Source: JAABPW01 sp037132275 (GTDB taxonomy: Bacteria; Verrucomicrobiota; Kiritimatiellia; CAIKKV01; CAITUY01). Taken from it: a DNA stretch of 64,000 nt. The position numbers and the translations under genes are program-made. Location: positions 9,589 to 73,588 of the forward strand of contig JBAXPK010000005.1 of assembly GCA_037132275.1 (NCBI GenBank). Direction: 5' to 3'. Below are positions 1 to 9,500 of this stretch, in pieces. Every line of letters starts with the position of its first letter. The stretch's first letter is position 1. The notes beneath the pieces are model-generated. The model did no database searches, was not told where the DNA came from, and worked only from the letters and a program-made list of their open reading frames with translations.

Positions 1-585
1 GGCCAGATACGGGCGCGAGCGGTTGACGGGGTGGTCGAAGGCGGCCGGGTCGATGAAGGTGCAGAGCCGGCTGATGGTGGGGTCGGAGAGCATGGTAAAG
101 TCCTCGAACTTGGCCGGCACCATGTCAATGTAACCCTTCTCGGCCCAGAGGCTGGCGAAGGTCCGCGACGGGTCCGCCACCATGACGTAGGTCCAGGCGC
201 GTGACCATGACGTGTTGGGCGGTTCGAATCCCGCCAACAAACGCTTGGCATCCCGGGTCCCTGCGGGCACATCCTCGCCGCCCGCATACACCTCTGGATC
301 GAATACGAACACGTTGTTGTGGCCATGCCGAAGAAGGAACGGCGATACCAGTCCCTTGTTGCAGGCGGCATCGTTGATGCCAAGGTAGATGGCCAGAACC
401 GTCTCCGGGACGGACGGCGCCAGGTGGGCCAACTCCAGCGCGTCGATGCCTTCGCTCGGCGCCAGGTACTGCGAATGCCTGCCCAGGACACGGAACGCGT
501 CTTCCATAAACCGCTTATACGCCTCTGCCGTTAGTGCGGACCCCGCTGGTATTTGCAATGTTCGTCCCAAAGTATTGTCTGTCAT
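1..585 (-). CDS. Hypothetical protein, incomplete at the left window edge
   Basis: The reading frame is open for 195 codons from an ATG at 585 to the window edge. A strong Shine-Dalgarno sequence (AGGAGG) lies about 10 bases upstream of the ATG, so the start is well supported. The N-terminus begins MTDNTLGRTLQIPAG and has no signal peptide or membrane segment, so a cytoplasmic protein is likely. The visible part contains the phrases AIYLGINDAACNKGL and VFVFDPEVYAGGED but no motif I can assign to a family. It is transcribed divergently from the GH115-like gene and shares its regulatory region, so a role in the same carbohydrate pathway is possible but unproven. The C-terminus lies outside the window. 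Confidence 0.75.
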   Translation of the reverse strand, partial: MTDNTLGRTLQIPAGSALTAEAYKRFMEDAFRVLGRHSQYLAPSEGIDALELAHLAPSVPETVLAIYLGINDAACNKGLVSPFLLRHGHNNVFVFDPEVYAGGEDVPAGTRDAKRLLAGFEPPNTSWSRAWTYVMVADPSRTFASLWAEKGYIDMVPAKFEDFTMLSDPTISRLCTFIDPAAFDHPVNRSRPYLA

Positions 586-651
586 GGCTATAGACCTCCT
601 TTAGCGCTTACGTCACCAAGAACTTGGGCAATTTCCCAGACTTCATCCCGC

Positions 652-683
652 TTGACAATATCAAAAACGTTCGTGTAACGTTT
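652..683 (+). promoter_or_regulatory. Promoter with overlapping perfect inverted repeat (operator)
   Basis: A perfect -35 hexamer, TTGACA, lies at 652-657. About 16 bases later there is a weak -10 (TGTAAC, 674-679). The -10 is covered by a perfect inverted repeat, AAACGTT-CGTGT-AACGTTT, at 665-683. A 7-bp palindromic half-site built on AACGTT is typical of LacI-type regulators in general. No such regulator is encoded in the window, so the protein that binds it is unknown. The site lies between the divergent gene at 1-585 and the GH115-like gene and could control both. Confidence 0.55.
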
Positions 684-740
684 GAAGATGATTTTATCCG
701 AAGTCCGGGATCGTGACGGAGAGAAAGTTGGCGCGCCAGT

Positions 741-2759
741 ATGACCCCCTGTTTGCTCACGTTTGAAACCGTTGTTCATGATCACAGCAATAGCGCCGCT
801 GTTGCGTACGCCGCGGCCGCGTTGCGGCACGATCTGCGCCGTAAACTCGGATGGGAACATGGCGGTGGGCGTGCGGATCGAGCGGGGCGGATTGAATTGG
901 GCTTGGATTCCTCAGGCGGCGTCTTCGACTCCCATTCCATCGAAGTGCGGTCCGACCGCGTCACTATTACCGGAACCGATGAACTCGGGCTGATCCACGG
1001 CCTCTACGCCTTTAGTGAGCGTTGGCTCGATGCTGATCCCTGCCGCTATTTCACCGAGATCGTTCCCGCGCTTGCGGAGCGGATCGAGATCCCCTGCGGA
1101 ACCACAGTCTCCAAGCCCTACACCTTCCGCCATCGGGGGTTTTTCTTTAACGACGAGGATCTGCTGGTGGGCTTTCATATGGAGAAGCCCGAGCATGGGT
1201 TCTCGATGGAGGTGTGGCGCGAACTATTCGAGCTGGCCCTGCGCATGCAGTGCACCTGCGTGATCCCGGGTACGAACATCCTTCCCGACGAACCCCAGAT
1301 CAAACTCGCGTCCGACATGGGGCTCTACATCGCCCAGCACCACGCCGAGCCGCTCGGGTCCGCGCCGTTCTTCTGGCCGCGCGGCACCCCTTTCTCGTGG
1401 TCCACCGACCGCGCCGCGATCATCGCCTACTGGCGCAAGGCCCTCGAGCGCCAGGCGGGAAAGAAGGTTCTGTGGACCCTCAATTTCCGCGGACTGCTCG
1501 ACCGCCCGTTCTGGGTGGACGATCCGAACCTGACGCCGGACGCGCCGGCGGAACAGAAGGCGCGGATTATCAACGAGGTGCTCGCCGCCCAGTATGAGTT
1601 GATTCGCGAGGTCCGCAGGGAAGACAAGCCCGAGGTATTCGGTTATCTCTGGGGTGAACTCTACGACCTCTACAATGCCGGCCTGCTACGCTACCCCGCG
1701 ACGACAACGATCGTTCACACGGACGACGGCGACGCCTGCCTGCGCCGGAACCTGGAGGATCTGGTGCGTAAGTCGCCGTATACGACCGGTGTCTATGAGC
1801 ACATTTCAATGTTTAACGGCGCCCAGTCCATGCGCGTGACCAGTTATGCGCCCCGCGTTTTCGCCCGCGAACTGAAGCGCGCCGTCGATCTGGGTATGAA
1901 CCGCATCTTCATTCTCAACGTCGGCAACCTGCGCGAGAAAATCTTCAATCTGCGCCAGGTTATGGGCTATGCCAATGATTATGAGGCCATGACCGCGATT
2001 GCCGGCGGGGACGGCGGAGGGTATTTCGACTGGTATACCCGTTGGGTGCTGGGTACGGAACAGCGGGAGGTGGCGGACGCGTACCGGGCGCTGACCGGAA
2101 TACCTTTTGCCGCTAACGACGAACGGCCCGACAACACGGTGGGCGACAATTTCTACCCGATGGTTGTGCGGTTCACCCTCCAGCGCGTCTATAACCGCGA
2201 GGACAAGCCGCTGGGCATCTGGGGCTTGAAACGGTTCGCCACCTTGCGCGAGTCACTGGCGTGGCTCATCACACATCTGGCCGCCGCCGAACCGAAGTGG
2301 GAGATCGCCGCGGAGCGTGCCCGCGATGCCGTGCGGCACCTGCAAGGCAACCGCCGGACGTTCTTCGAGCACGACGCCGTGGCGCAACTCGACAAGATGC
2401 TGTCTCTGACGCGCATGACGCTGGCCTTTTGCCGCTCGGCGACACATTACCTGGACGGCCGCGGCCATGACGCTTATCTCGAAGCCTGGCAGGCGCTACG
2501 CCATGTTGAGGACGCACTGGCGGTCGAGAAGCGTCTCGAAACCGGGAAATTCAAAGGCTGGCACCGCAACGATCTCAACTGCCGTAACTGGAAGTGCAGG
2601 GATTTCCTGACCACGTGGCACGCGATGCTTGATGACCAGCGCTGGCTGAATCTCGAAGGCATGGCCGAAGGACCTCAGCCCTGCTACGCGGCCTACAAAT
2701 ACAACCCGAACTTTCCGACCGCCTACCGGTCGGATCTGTTCCTGCAGACGGAGCGTTGA
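741..2759 (+). CDS. GH115-like glycoside hydrolase (alpha-glucuronidase family)
   Basis: This 672-residue protein resembles glycoside hydrolase family 115, whose members remove glucuronic acid from xylan and related polymers. Residues 1-120 look like the alpha/beta domain shared with GH20 and GH67 enzymes. The core then begins with RHRGFFFNDED (about 130-140), matching the GH115 phrase RGxFxNDE. Further family signatures are AAQYELIREV, PEVFGYLWGELYDLYNAG, an HTDDGD acidic patch and GVYEHISMF, which line up with the GH115 catalytic barrel. It is shorter than typical GH115 enzymes of about 900-1000 residues, so C-terminal modules are missing. No signal peptide is visible, so it probably acts on imported oligosaccharides. 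The ATG at 741 has only a distant GGAGAG upstream, so the start is less certain than the family. Substrate is not predictable. Confidence 0.75.
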   Translation: MTPCLLTFETVVHDHSNSAAVAYAAAALRHDLRRKLGWEHGGGRADRAGRIELGLDSSGGVFDSHSIEVRSDRVTITGTDELGLIHGLYAFSERWLDADPCRYFTEIVPALAERIEIPCGTTVSKPYTFRHRGFFFNDEDLLVGFHMEKPEHGFSMEVWRELFELALRMQCTCVIPGTNILPDEPQIKLASDMGLYIAQHHAEPLGSAPFFWPRGTPFSWSTDRAAIIAYWRKALERQAGKKVLWTLNFRGLLDRPFWVDDPNLTPDAPAEQKARIINEVLAAQYELIREVRREDKPEVFGYLWGELYDLYNAGLLRYPATTTIVHTDDGDACLRRNLEDLVRKSPYTTGVYEHISMFNGAQSMRVTSYAPRVFARELKRAVDLGMNRIFILNVGNLREKIFNLRQVMGYANDYEAMTAIAGGDGGGYFDWYTRWVLGTEQREVADAYRALTGIPFAANDERPDNTVGDNFYPMVVRFTLQRVYNREDKPLGIWGLKRFATLRESLAWLITHLAAAEPKWEIAAERARDAVRHLQGNRRTFFEHDAVAQLDKMLSLTRMTLAFCRSATHYLDGRGHDAYLEAWQALRHVEDALAVEKRLETGKFKGWHRNDLNCRNWKCRDFLTTWHAMLDDQRWLNLEGMAEGPQPCYAAYKYNPNFPTAYRSDLFLQTER

Positions 2760-2783
2760 TCGTCCCTCTGCGAAAGGAGCGCC

Positions 2784-2843
2784 ATGGTCTATGTTTCGAC
2801 GCGTGAATTGATGCAGCGGGTCCCGTTGGGTCCGCTGGCGTAA
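2784..2843 (+). CDS. 19-codon ORF, leader peptide or gene remnant
   Basis: A short frame starts at ATG 2784 after an excellent ribosome binding site (AAAGGAG, 2773-2779) and ends at TAA 2841-2843. It reads MVYVSTRELMQRVPLGPLA. The first ten residues resemble the N-terminus of class II fructose-bisphosphate aldolases, which often start with a variant of M-x-x-V-(S/T)-T-(K/R)-E. It may therefore be the 5' end of a deleted gene, or a translated spacer peptide between two CAZyme genes. No homology search was possible. Confidence 0.3.
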   Translation: MVYVSTRELMQRVPLGPLA

Positions 2844-2866
2844 TTGAAGACAGGGAGGAACAAACA

Positions 2867-4144
2867 ATGGATCCAGTGATATCCGGGCACGTCAAGAGAA
2901 TCGTCCAATTTGTAGGCAAGGATTATCGCCTCATGTATCGCGAGCCGGGCGGGGAGATCAGGCACCCCTTTCTGACCCCAGGCAGCGACCAGTACAGCGA
3001 CATTCTCTGGGACTGGGATTCGTGGCTGACAGACATCGCCTTGCGCCAGATCGTGCGGCGGCAGGCCGATTCCGCGACTGAGGCCCGCCAGCTAACGATC
3101 TACGAGCAGGGGTGTATCATGAATTGGCTGGAGTTTGCCAAGAAGAGCTCCTGCGTTGGCTGGGTGCCCATCTGGGTGAACCGGACCGGGAACACCATGC
3201 CGGAGGATGTCTATGCTCAGAACATGCACAAACCCTGCCTGGTCCAGCACGCCGCGTTCATTGTGCGCGAGAATGGCGGCGATATTGAATGGCTGCGCGA
3301 AGGTCTGATGCATCTCCAGTACTTCGTGAACAACTACCGCAACCACCACCGCCACGCCTGCGGCCTCTACTTCTGGCAGAACGACACCGCCATCGGTGTC
3401 GATAACGACCCCTGCACCTTTGGCCGGCCCCCGCGCAGCAGCGGCTCAATCTACCTCAACTGCCTGATGTACAAAGAGTTGCTGGCGCTCGTGTACCTGC
3501 TGGAACGGGCGGGACTGGACGAGGTTGCCGCGCAGTACCGGGCCGACGCCGACGCGCTGCTTAAAGCGATCCGGGAGCACTGTTGGGACGAGCGCGACGG
3601 CTTCTACTACAGCGTGGACTTGAATCTCACGGCGCCCGAACTCCAGAAGTGGGCCGCGCATTCCGGGCAGCCGCGGGACTGGCCGTGCCTGATCCAGCGG
3701 ATCGGCGTCTGGTCGGGTTTCCTCGCCATGTGGGCGGGCATTGCCACCCCGGAGCAGGCGGAGCGGATGGTACGGGAGCACTACCGGGATCCGCGCACCT
3801 TCAATGCGCCGTACGGCGTCCGGACACTTTCGCGGATGGAGAAGATGTACAACCTCCGCGCTTCCGGCAATCCATCCTCCTGGCTGGGACCCATCTGGGG
3901 AATCTCGAACTACATGGTGTTCCGCGGTCTGATCCGGTACGGCTTCGTCGAGGAGGCGCGCGAACTGGCCGGCAAGACCATAGCGCTGTTCGGTTCGGAC
4001 CTGGAGAAAAGCGGTGCTTTGCACGAGTATTATCAACCCGAGAATGGCGCCCCTCTGCTCAACATCGGCTTCCAGAACTGGAACTACCTGGTCCTCAACA
4101 TGATCGCCTGGCTGAACGGTGAACCGGTGGTCGAGGAATTTTAA
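2867..4144 (+). CDS. GH63-like (alpha/alpha)6-barrel glycosidase
   Basis: This 425-residue protein belongs to the GH63/GH37 (trehalase-like) superfamily of inverting enzymes. Visible signatures are YSDILWDWDSW near residue 45, the acid-containing segment FWQNDTAIGVDNDP (about 170-185), PYGVRTLSRMEKMYN, GNPSSWLGPIWGISNYMVFRGL, and the C-terminal HEYYQPENGAP and FQNWNYL. In characterised GH63 enzymes the aspartate before the NxP-like turn and the glutamate of the late E-Y motif are catalytic; both equivalents are present. The length matches compact bacterial GH63 proteins such as mannosylglycerate hydrolase rather than long alpha-glucosidase I. No signal peptide is seen. A GGGAGG ribosome binding site lies about 8 bases before the ATG. 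It sits between GH115-like and GH94-like genes on the same strand, so an intracellular oligosaccharide substrate is likely. Confidence 0.75.
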   Translation: MDPVISGHVKRIVQFVGKDYRLMYREPGGEIRHPFLTPGSDQYSDILWDWDSWLTDIALRQIVRRQADSATEARQLTIYEQGCIMNWLEFAKKSSCVGWVPIWVNRTGNTMPEDVYAQNMHKPCLVQHAAFIVRENGGDIEWLREGLMHLQYFVNNYRNHHRHACGLYFWQNDTAIGVDNDPCTFGRPPRSSGSIYLNCLMYKELLALVYLLERAGLDEVAAQYRADADALLKAIREHCWDERDGFYYSVDLNLTAPELQKWAAHSGQPRDWPCLIQRIGVWSGFLAMWAGIATPEQAERMVREHYRDPRTFNAPYGVRTLSRMEKMYNLRASGNPSSWLGPIWGISNYMVFRGLIRYGFVEEARELAGKTIALFGSDLEKSGALHEYYQPENGAPLLNIGFQNWNYLVLNMIAWLNGEPVVEEF

Positions 4145-4173
4145 CGGAGTTGATTTAGTAAAGGAGCACAGGG

Positions 4174-6549
4174 ATGGCGAAATACGGACGGTTCGACGAG
4201 CAAGCGCGAGAGTATGTGATCACCCGGCCCGATACGCCGGCACCGTGGATCAACTATCTCATGGGCCGGGACGTGAATGCGATCGTGTCGCAGGCTGCCG
4301 GCGGGTTGGCATTTTACAAGGAGCCTTCCGAGGGCCGGCTTACGCGGTACCGGTTCAACGGCCTGCCCGTGGACAGCCCGGGATTCTACCTCTACATCCA
4401 GGACGGCGAGACCACGTGGAACCCGTCATTCCGGCCCACCTGCACGCCGCTCGACCGGTTCGAGTGCCGGCACGGGCTCGGATACACCCGGTTCGACTCC
4501 GAGCGGAACGGCATTCGAGCGGACGTGACCTACCTGGCGCCGCTCGAGGACGACGTCCTGTTGTGGTCCGTCCGGCTGACCAACAACAGCCGGTCGCCGC
4601 GCCGGCTCAAACTGACGAGCTACATGGAGTTCTCGCTCCATGAATACGTCAAGGATGCGCTGTGGTACCTGGTCTGCGGCAACCAGTGGCGGTTGACGTT
4701 CGACCGGAAGGCGAACGGCATCAAGTCCCGGTATTTCGCGTTCCAGAGTGTTTTCAAGGGGCAGTGCATCTTCGCCTCCACTGCTCCGGTGCGGGCATTT
4801 GAAATTGACCGGGACCGGTTCATCGGTTTTGGCCGTTCGGAAGCCAATCCGGTTGGACTGGAGCGCGGTCTGTGCAATTCCGAGATTCCCGATGGCGGAC
4901 GCCACGCCTGCGGCGCACTGCAAAGCGCGATTGTGCTGGCTCCGGGCCAGACCCGTCACGTGCTCTACCGCTACGCGGTGAGCAAGACGTTCGCCGAGAG
5001 CGCGCGGATCCTGGCCCGGTATCGGACCGAGCGGGACGTCGAGCGGGCGAAGGCCGGAATCGCCCGATTCTGGGATGGGGCCTTGGGAAGCGCCCAGGTG
5101 CGGACCCCGGATCGGGCCGCCAACGTGATGCTGAACACCTGGCTGCCCTATAACATTCGCGTCACGTTCCGTTTGGGCCGTTCGGTTTCGAGCCGCCATA
5201 CCGGCACGGCCGGCGCGCTGCGCTATCGCGACTCCATGCAGGATGCCATGCCGGCGCCCCAATTGTTCCCGGTCGACGCCCGCGAGCGGATCGAGCGGAT
5301 CCTGCACACCATGTACGCCGACGGCCACTGCGCCATGGGCGTCAATCCGGAAACGCTCAAGCCGTCCCCTGAAGAAAAAGACCTCAACCGCAGCGATGCC
5401 GCCGTGTGGGGCGTGTTTACGGTGTACCAGTATCTCGCCGAGTCCGGCGACCTGGCGTTTCTTAACCGCGTCCTGCCGTATCTGGACAAGGGCGAGGGGA
5501 GCGTGTTCGAGCATCTTCTCCGCAGCCTGACGTTCATCGCCGAACACACCGGCAAGGACGGACTGCCGCAACTTTTCACCGTGGACTGGAACGACTTCCT
5601 GCAAATCTTCACGGTGTCCTACACGGGGTGCCAGAGCGTGATGGTGGCCCAGCAGTTCATCTACGCCACGCGCCTGCTGACGGAAATGGCGGAACAACTC
5701 GGGCGCGGGAAGGACGTCGCGAAACTGCGCGCGGCCTGCACCCGGTTCACCCGGGTTCTCGAGTCGAAGAAATGCTGGGACGGCGATTGGTATCGCCGGC
5801 TTCTCGGGGACAATCTGGTCATGGGATCCAAGCAGAACCGGGATGCCAAGATATTCCTCAATACGCAGTCGTGGGCGGTGATCGCGGGGACGCTTGACGG
5901 TAAGCGTGTGACCCGGGCCATGAACTCTGCGTACAAGCGCCTCAACACGGAATTCGGCCTGCGTATCTTTTCTCCCGCCTTCTGGACCATGCCCGACGGC
6001 AAGACTGAGGTTCCGTCGAACACGCCTGGCGCCGGCGAGAATGGCGGAATCTTTGTGCATGCCAACATGTGGGCGATCATGGCCGAAGCGCTGTTGGGCC
6101 GGGGTGACAGGGCATGGCAGTACTTCTCGCAGGTTCTGCCGCCGAAGCAATCGGAGCGGGATCCGGATCGCTATGCCAACGAACCGTACGCGTTTACCTC
6201 GTGGATCTATGGGCCGGATCACGAACGCTATGGGACCGCACAGCTCTCCTGGCTGACCGGCGGGACGGCGTGGATGTACCTGGTGGGGCTGGAGTACATT
6301 CTCGGCGTACGGCCGACCCTGGCGGGGCTCCGGATAGACCCCTGCATTCCGGCGCGGTGGAAACGGTACTCGGTCCGCAGGCGTTGGCGGGGTACGCTTT
6401 ACGACATTACGGTCGAAAATCCGTCCGGGATCTGCAAGGGCGACGTGGCCTTGCAGGTCGATGGCGAGCCCATCGAGGGCAACCTCCTCGCGCCCACGGA
6501 ATCCCGGTATGTGAAGGTGCGGGCAGTGCTTCGCCGGCGTGAAGTCTGA
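4174..6549 (+). CDS. GH94-like glycoside phosphorylase
   Basis: This 791-residue protein has the layout of family GH94 (formerly glycosyltransferase 36), which cleaves beta-linked disaccharides or oligosaccharides with phosphate. Residues 1-270 form the expected beta-sandwich (RDVNAIVSQAAGGLAFYK, LTNNSRSPRRLKLTSYMEF). The (alpha/alpha)6 catalytic domain contains GALRYRDSMQDAM (about 350) and TVDWNDFLQ (about 470), the latter carrying the family's general-acid aspartate. SWLTGGTAWMYLVGLEYI, GLRIDPCIP and the jelly-roll tail near the C-terminus are also typical. Length is normal for GH94. The ribosome binding site AAGGAG is well placed before the ATG. Exact substrate cannot be read; phosphorolysis in the cytoplasm would conserve energy after uptake of the sugar. 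It ends one base before the convergent DUF2723 gene. Confidence 0.85.
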   Translation: MAKYGRFDEQAREYVITRPDTPAPWINYLMGRDVNAIVSQAAGGLAFYKEPSEGRLTRYRFNGLPVDSPGFYLYIQDGETTWNPSFRPTCTPLDRFECRHGLGYTRFDSERNGIRADVTYLAPLEDDVLLWSVRLTNNSRSPRRLKLTSYMEFSLHEYVKDALWYLVCGNQWRLTFDRKANGIKSRYFAFQSVFKGQCIFASTAPVRAFEIDRDRFIGFGRSEANPVGLERGLCNSEIPDGGRHACGALQSAIVLAPGQTRHVLYRYAVSKTFAESARILARYRTERDVERAKAGIARFWDGALGSAQVRTPDRAANVMLNTWLPYNIRVTFRLGRSVSSRHTGTAGALRYRDSMQDAMPAPQLFPVDARERIERILHTMYADGHCAMGVNPETLKPSPEEKDLNRSDAAVWGVFTVYQYLAESGDLAFLNRVLPYLDKGEGSVFEHLLRSLTFIAEHTGKDGLPQLFTVDWNDFLQIFTVSYTGCQSVMVAQQFIYATRLLTEMAEQLGRGKDVAKLRAACTRFTRVLESKKCWDGDWYRRLLGDNLVMGSKQNRDAKIFLNTQSWAVIAGTLDGKRVTRAMNSAYKRLNTEFGLRIFSPAFWTMPDGKTEVPSNTPGAGENGGIFVHANMWAIMAEALLGRGDRAWQYFSQVLPPKQSERDPDRYANEPYAFTSWIYGPDHERYGTAQLSWLTGGTAWMYLVGLEYILGVRPTLAGLRIDPCIPARWKRYSVRRRWRGTLYDITVENPSGICKGDVALQVDGEPIEGNLLAPTESRYVKVRAVLRRREV

Positions 6550-6550
6550 T

Positions 6551-9500
6551 TTACATCCCGGGGTTCATAATGGGAAATGAACCCAGGTTCTGATTCTTCG
6601 GGGGTGGAACAAGGGCTTTAAAGGGCGGGGCGTCGCGCAGGGGTGTGAATCGCGGGTCATCCCGGAGAAGTGCCCGCGCCACTTCGCCGCCCACTTCGAT
6701 GGCCTTCCGCAGGGATCCGAATGCCTCTTGAGGTTTATTGATCATGAATTGGGTATAAGCCAGATCAATCCAGCTCTTAAAGGCATTGGGGTCGCGCGTC
6801 AGGTACTTCTGAAGCGCATAGACGCGCAGATCCCAACGTTTGTTCGCCTCAAATAACCGGGCGACCGCCAGACAGGTTTCAGGCGGAAGGTTGGTGCTGT
6901 CCACCAAACCGCGGGTCAGCCCCTGGAACGGCCCTTCCATCCCAAGGCGGAGATAGACGGTGGCCAATTCCATGGCGTTTCCGAAATCCAACTTCCCGCT
7001 GGCCATCTGTTTTTCAAGATCGGTTCGGCGGGTGTTGTCTCGCTCCGCGCTCTTGATGGACTCGAGAAAATTGGCGGCATTGGCGTTGAGGGGATCGAGT
7101 TTTTTGTACGCCGTCATGACCACGGCGGCGTCGGCGTAGCGCTGCTGGCGCATGTAGAGATCAGCCAACCGGAAGCAGGCCTCGGGACTCTCGGGGCATA
7201 ACTCGCGTGATTGCTTGAAGGCATATTCTGCCTCGGAAACCAGCCCGCGCGCCGCATACAGGCCGGCAATGGCTGACCGCATTTTCGAGAAGGATTTCTT
7301 GGCATCGGAGTTGCGCAGGAAGTCCTCGCGGGCAATAAACTCCCGTGTGAGTTTGTCCCAGTAACCGCGATCCCGCGCTATGATATCGGTCCATAGTTGT
7401 GGATTCTCCTGCGGGGACGGCACGGGATCTTTTTCGATCTTCATGATCACCCCGTAGGGGGTCAGGAAGGCATACATCCAGGGGATGACATAACTTTCCT
7501 CCACATAGAAGGCATGTTTGTCCTTGTTGCGGTCGAAGATCCAGCGGGCCAGGATGCCGTTGATGGTCATCACGCCGCCCACGCCCTGGACACTGACCCG
7601 TCCGTTTTCGATCTTGATGTCGGCGCTGGCGGGGATTTTCCCGGTTTGAACGTCGCGGACATATTCCTGGAACGCCCGGTTGTTGTCCTCGGCGCTGGGG
7701 ATATAAATGGGCTGAACCGGATAGGTATGATCACGGTGGAGAAGGCGTTGGAAGGGACCGTTATTGGCCGGCCGCGAGTAGTCGTAATGATCGCGGATAT
7801 AACTCATGTAGGTGTTGTCGGCCAGGGCGTTCTGGGTAATGATATACACGTCGGAACGGTCAAAGTCTTTGTCGCGGAAGCGATCCTTGGGCGCCACGCG
7901 GCTTTCGCAGAAGATCATGTAGGTCGGCACGAAACGGCCCGGGTCGGTGCCGCCGTAAAGAACCGAGTCTTTTTCCATAGGCTGATAGCCGTTGCCCGGG
8001 TTGAACATCAGGTACCCGAAAAGGTACCCGAAATCATAGCCGCGCAGGTTGCACAGCGACCAGTTCTGTTTCCAGGTCACGAGGGGCATGGCGAGGAGGG
8101 CGATACAGGCCACGCGAACCACGATGGGGCCGATGATCTTGTTTTTCCAGGCCAGGATGCTGAACAGAACGGCGAGTCCGTAGCCGATCAGCATGGCGTA
8201 GAATCCATGGGCGGGGGCGAAGAACTTGATGTTGATCTCCTGATCCTGCCGATCCAACTTCGGATTGATGATCGTCAGAAGACCCAGGCTGGTGATCAGG
8301 AAGGCAACCCAGATAAACGCCAGCCAAGCGCGGCCGCGGGGTTTGAATCCTTTCCACCAGTACAGGATCACCACAGGAGTGAGCAGACCCATGCTCAGTA
8401 TTGTGATCGCGAAAAACACAATCCATTCAAGGGTACTAGGTTGGGTGCGCATCCAGAGCAGGGACATGAATATCGCAATGAGCAGGACAAGTCCCAGCAA
8501 GGGAAGTGACCAGGCGTTGATGGTTTCCAAGAGAGGGCGTAAGGCGGCGGGAAAGTGATTGAAGACGGTATCAGGGAACGAGTACTGATTGATCAGCGCC
8601 TGAATGAACAGCTTGATCTTGATGAAAAACTCCTCGCTGAAAAAACTGGCCGTGTGGATTTTTTCGTATTGGCCCCGGGTGACGGCGTGGACAAAGCCCT
8701 CCTTGGTAGCGGCGTAGCCCCAATTCATGGGCGGATTGGTGGCGGCGGCGAACGGCATATAGATGTACACACTGACCCCGGCCATGAAGCACGCCGCGCA
8801 GGTGAGCGCCCGGCGGGTATCCCACCAGCCGGTCATTCTTGCGATGATGACTGCGGCAATTCCGAGTGCCCCGCAGGCGATTCCCTGCCAGAAGGTGGAA
8901 CTGTTGAACATGGCCGATGTGGTGGGTTCGGTAAGCCAGGCCCAGATGAGGAGACCCACCAGCAGACTGAAGAAGCCGGCCGTGGCCAGTTCAAGGAAAT
9001 TGAACTGGGTTTTCATGAACAGGCTCACCTGATTCGGGGCCGTCGGAGATTTCTGGCGCGCGGCCAGGAATTGCTCGAGACCAACTAGAAAAACACCGAT
9101 CGCAATAGGCGCGCCCATGACGACAATAGTCTGGTGATTGGAGAGGCTGAGCCCGAAGATCAGCAGCATTGCGTAAAGGAAGCCACGGCGGTGGGGTTGC
9201 ATCATCCAGGCGAAGAAGATGCAACTGATCAGGACAAAGGAAAAGACGTTGAGCACGCGCATTTCCGAAACGCAGGCCCACAGCCAGACCCCGCGATTGA
9301 AGCCGAAGAGAAGCGCGCAGCTTGAGCCGATAAATAAGGCCATCCAGTGCTGAAGTCGTTCGCTGAGGGAGTCGCCCCAGGGAAGCGAATGAAGCAGCAA
9401 CCGCAAGCTTCGGGTCATGATGATGGTGGTAAAACCAACCGTTAGGGCGCCTGTGACGACGGACATCAAAGCCATACGCCAGGCAGGATTACCGAAAGGC

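Noticed and set aside
588..860. Minus-strand 90-codon frame overlapping the GH115-like start
   Set aside because: It overlaps the regulatory region and the start of the GH115-like gene, its sequence is arginine- and serine-rich like a shadow frame, and it has no ribosome binding site.
4426..6222. 598-codon minus-strand frame inside the GH94-like gene
   Set aside because: The opposite strand encodes a convincing GH94 protein with catalytic motifs. The minus frame is rich in H, R, P and G and has no domain, a typical GC-rich shadow.
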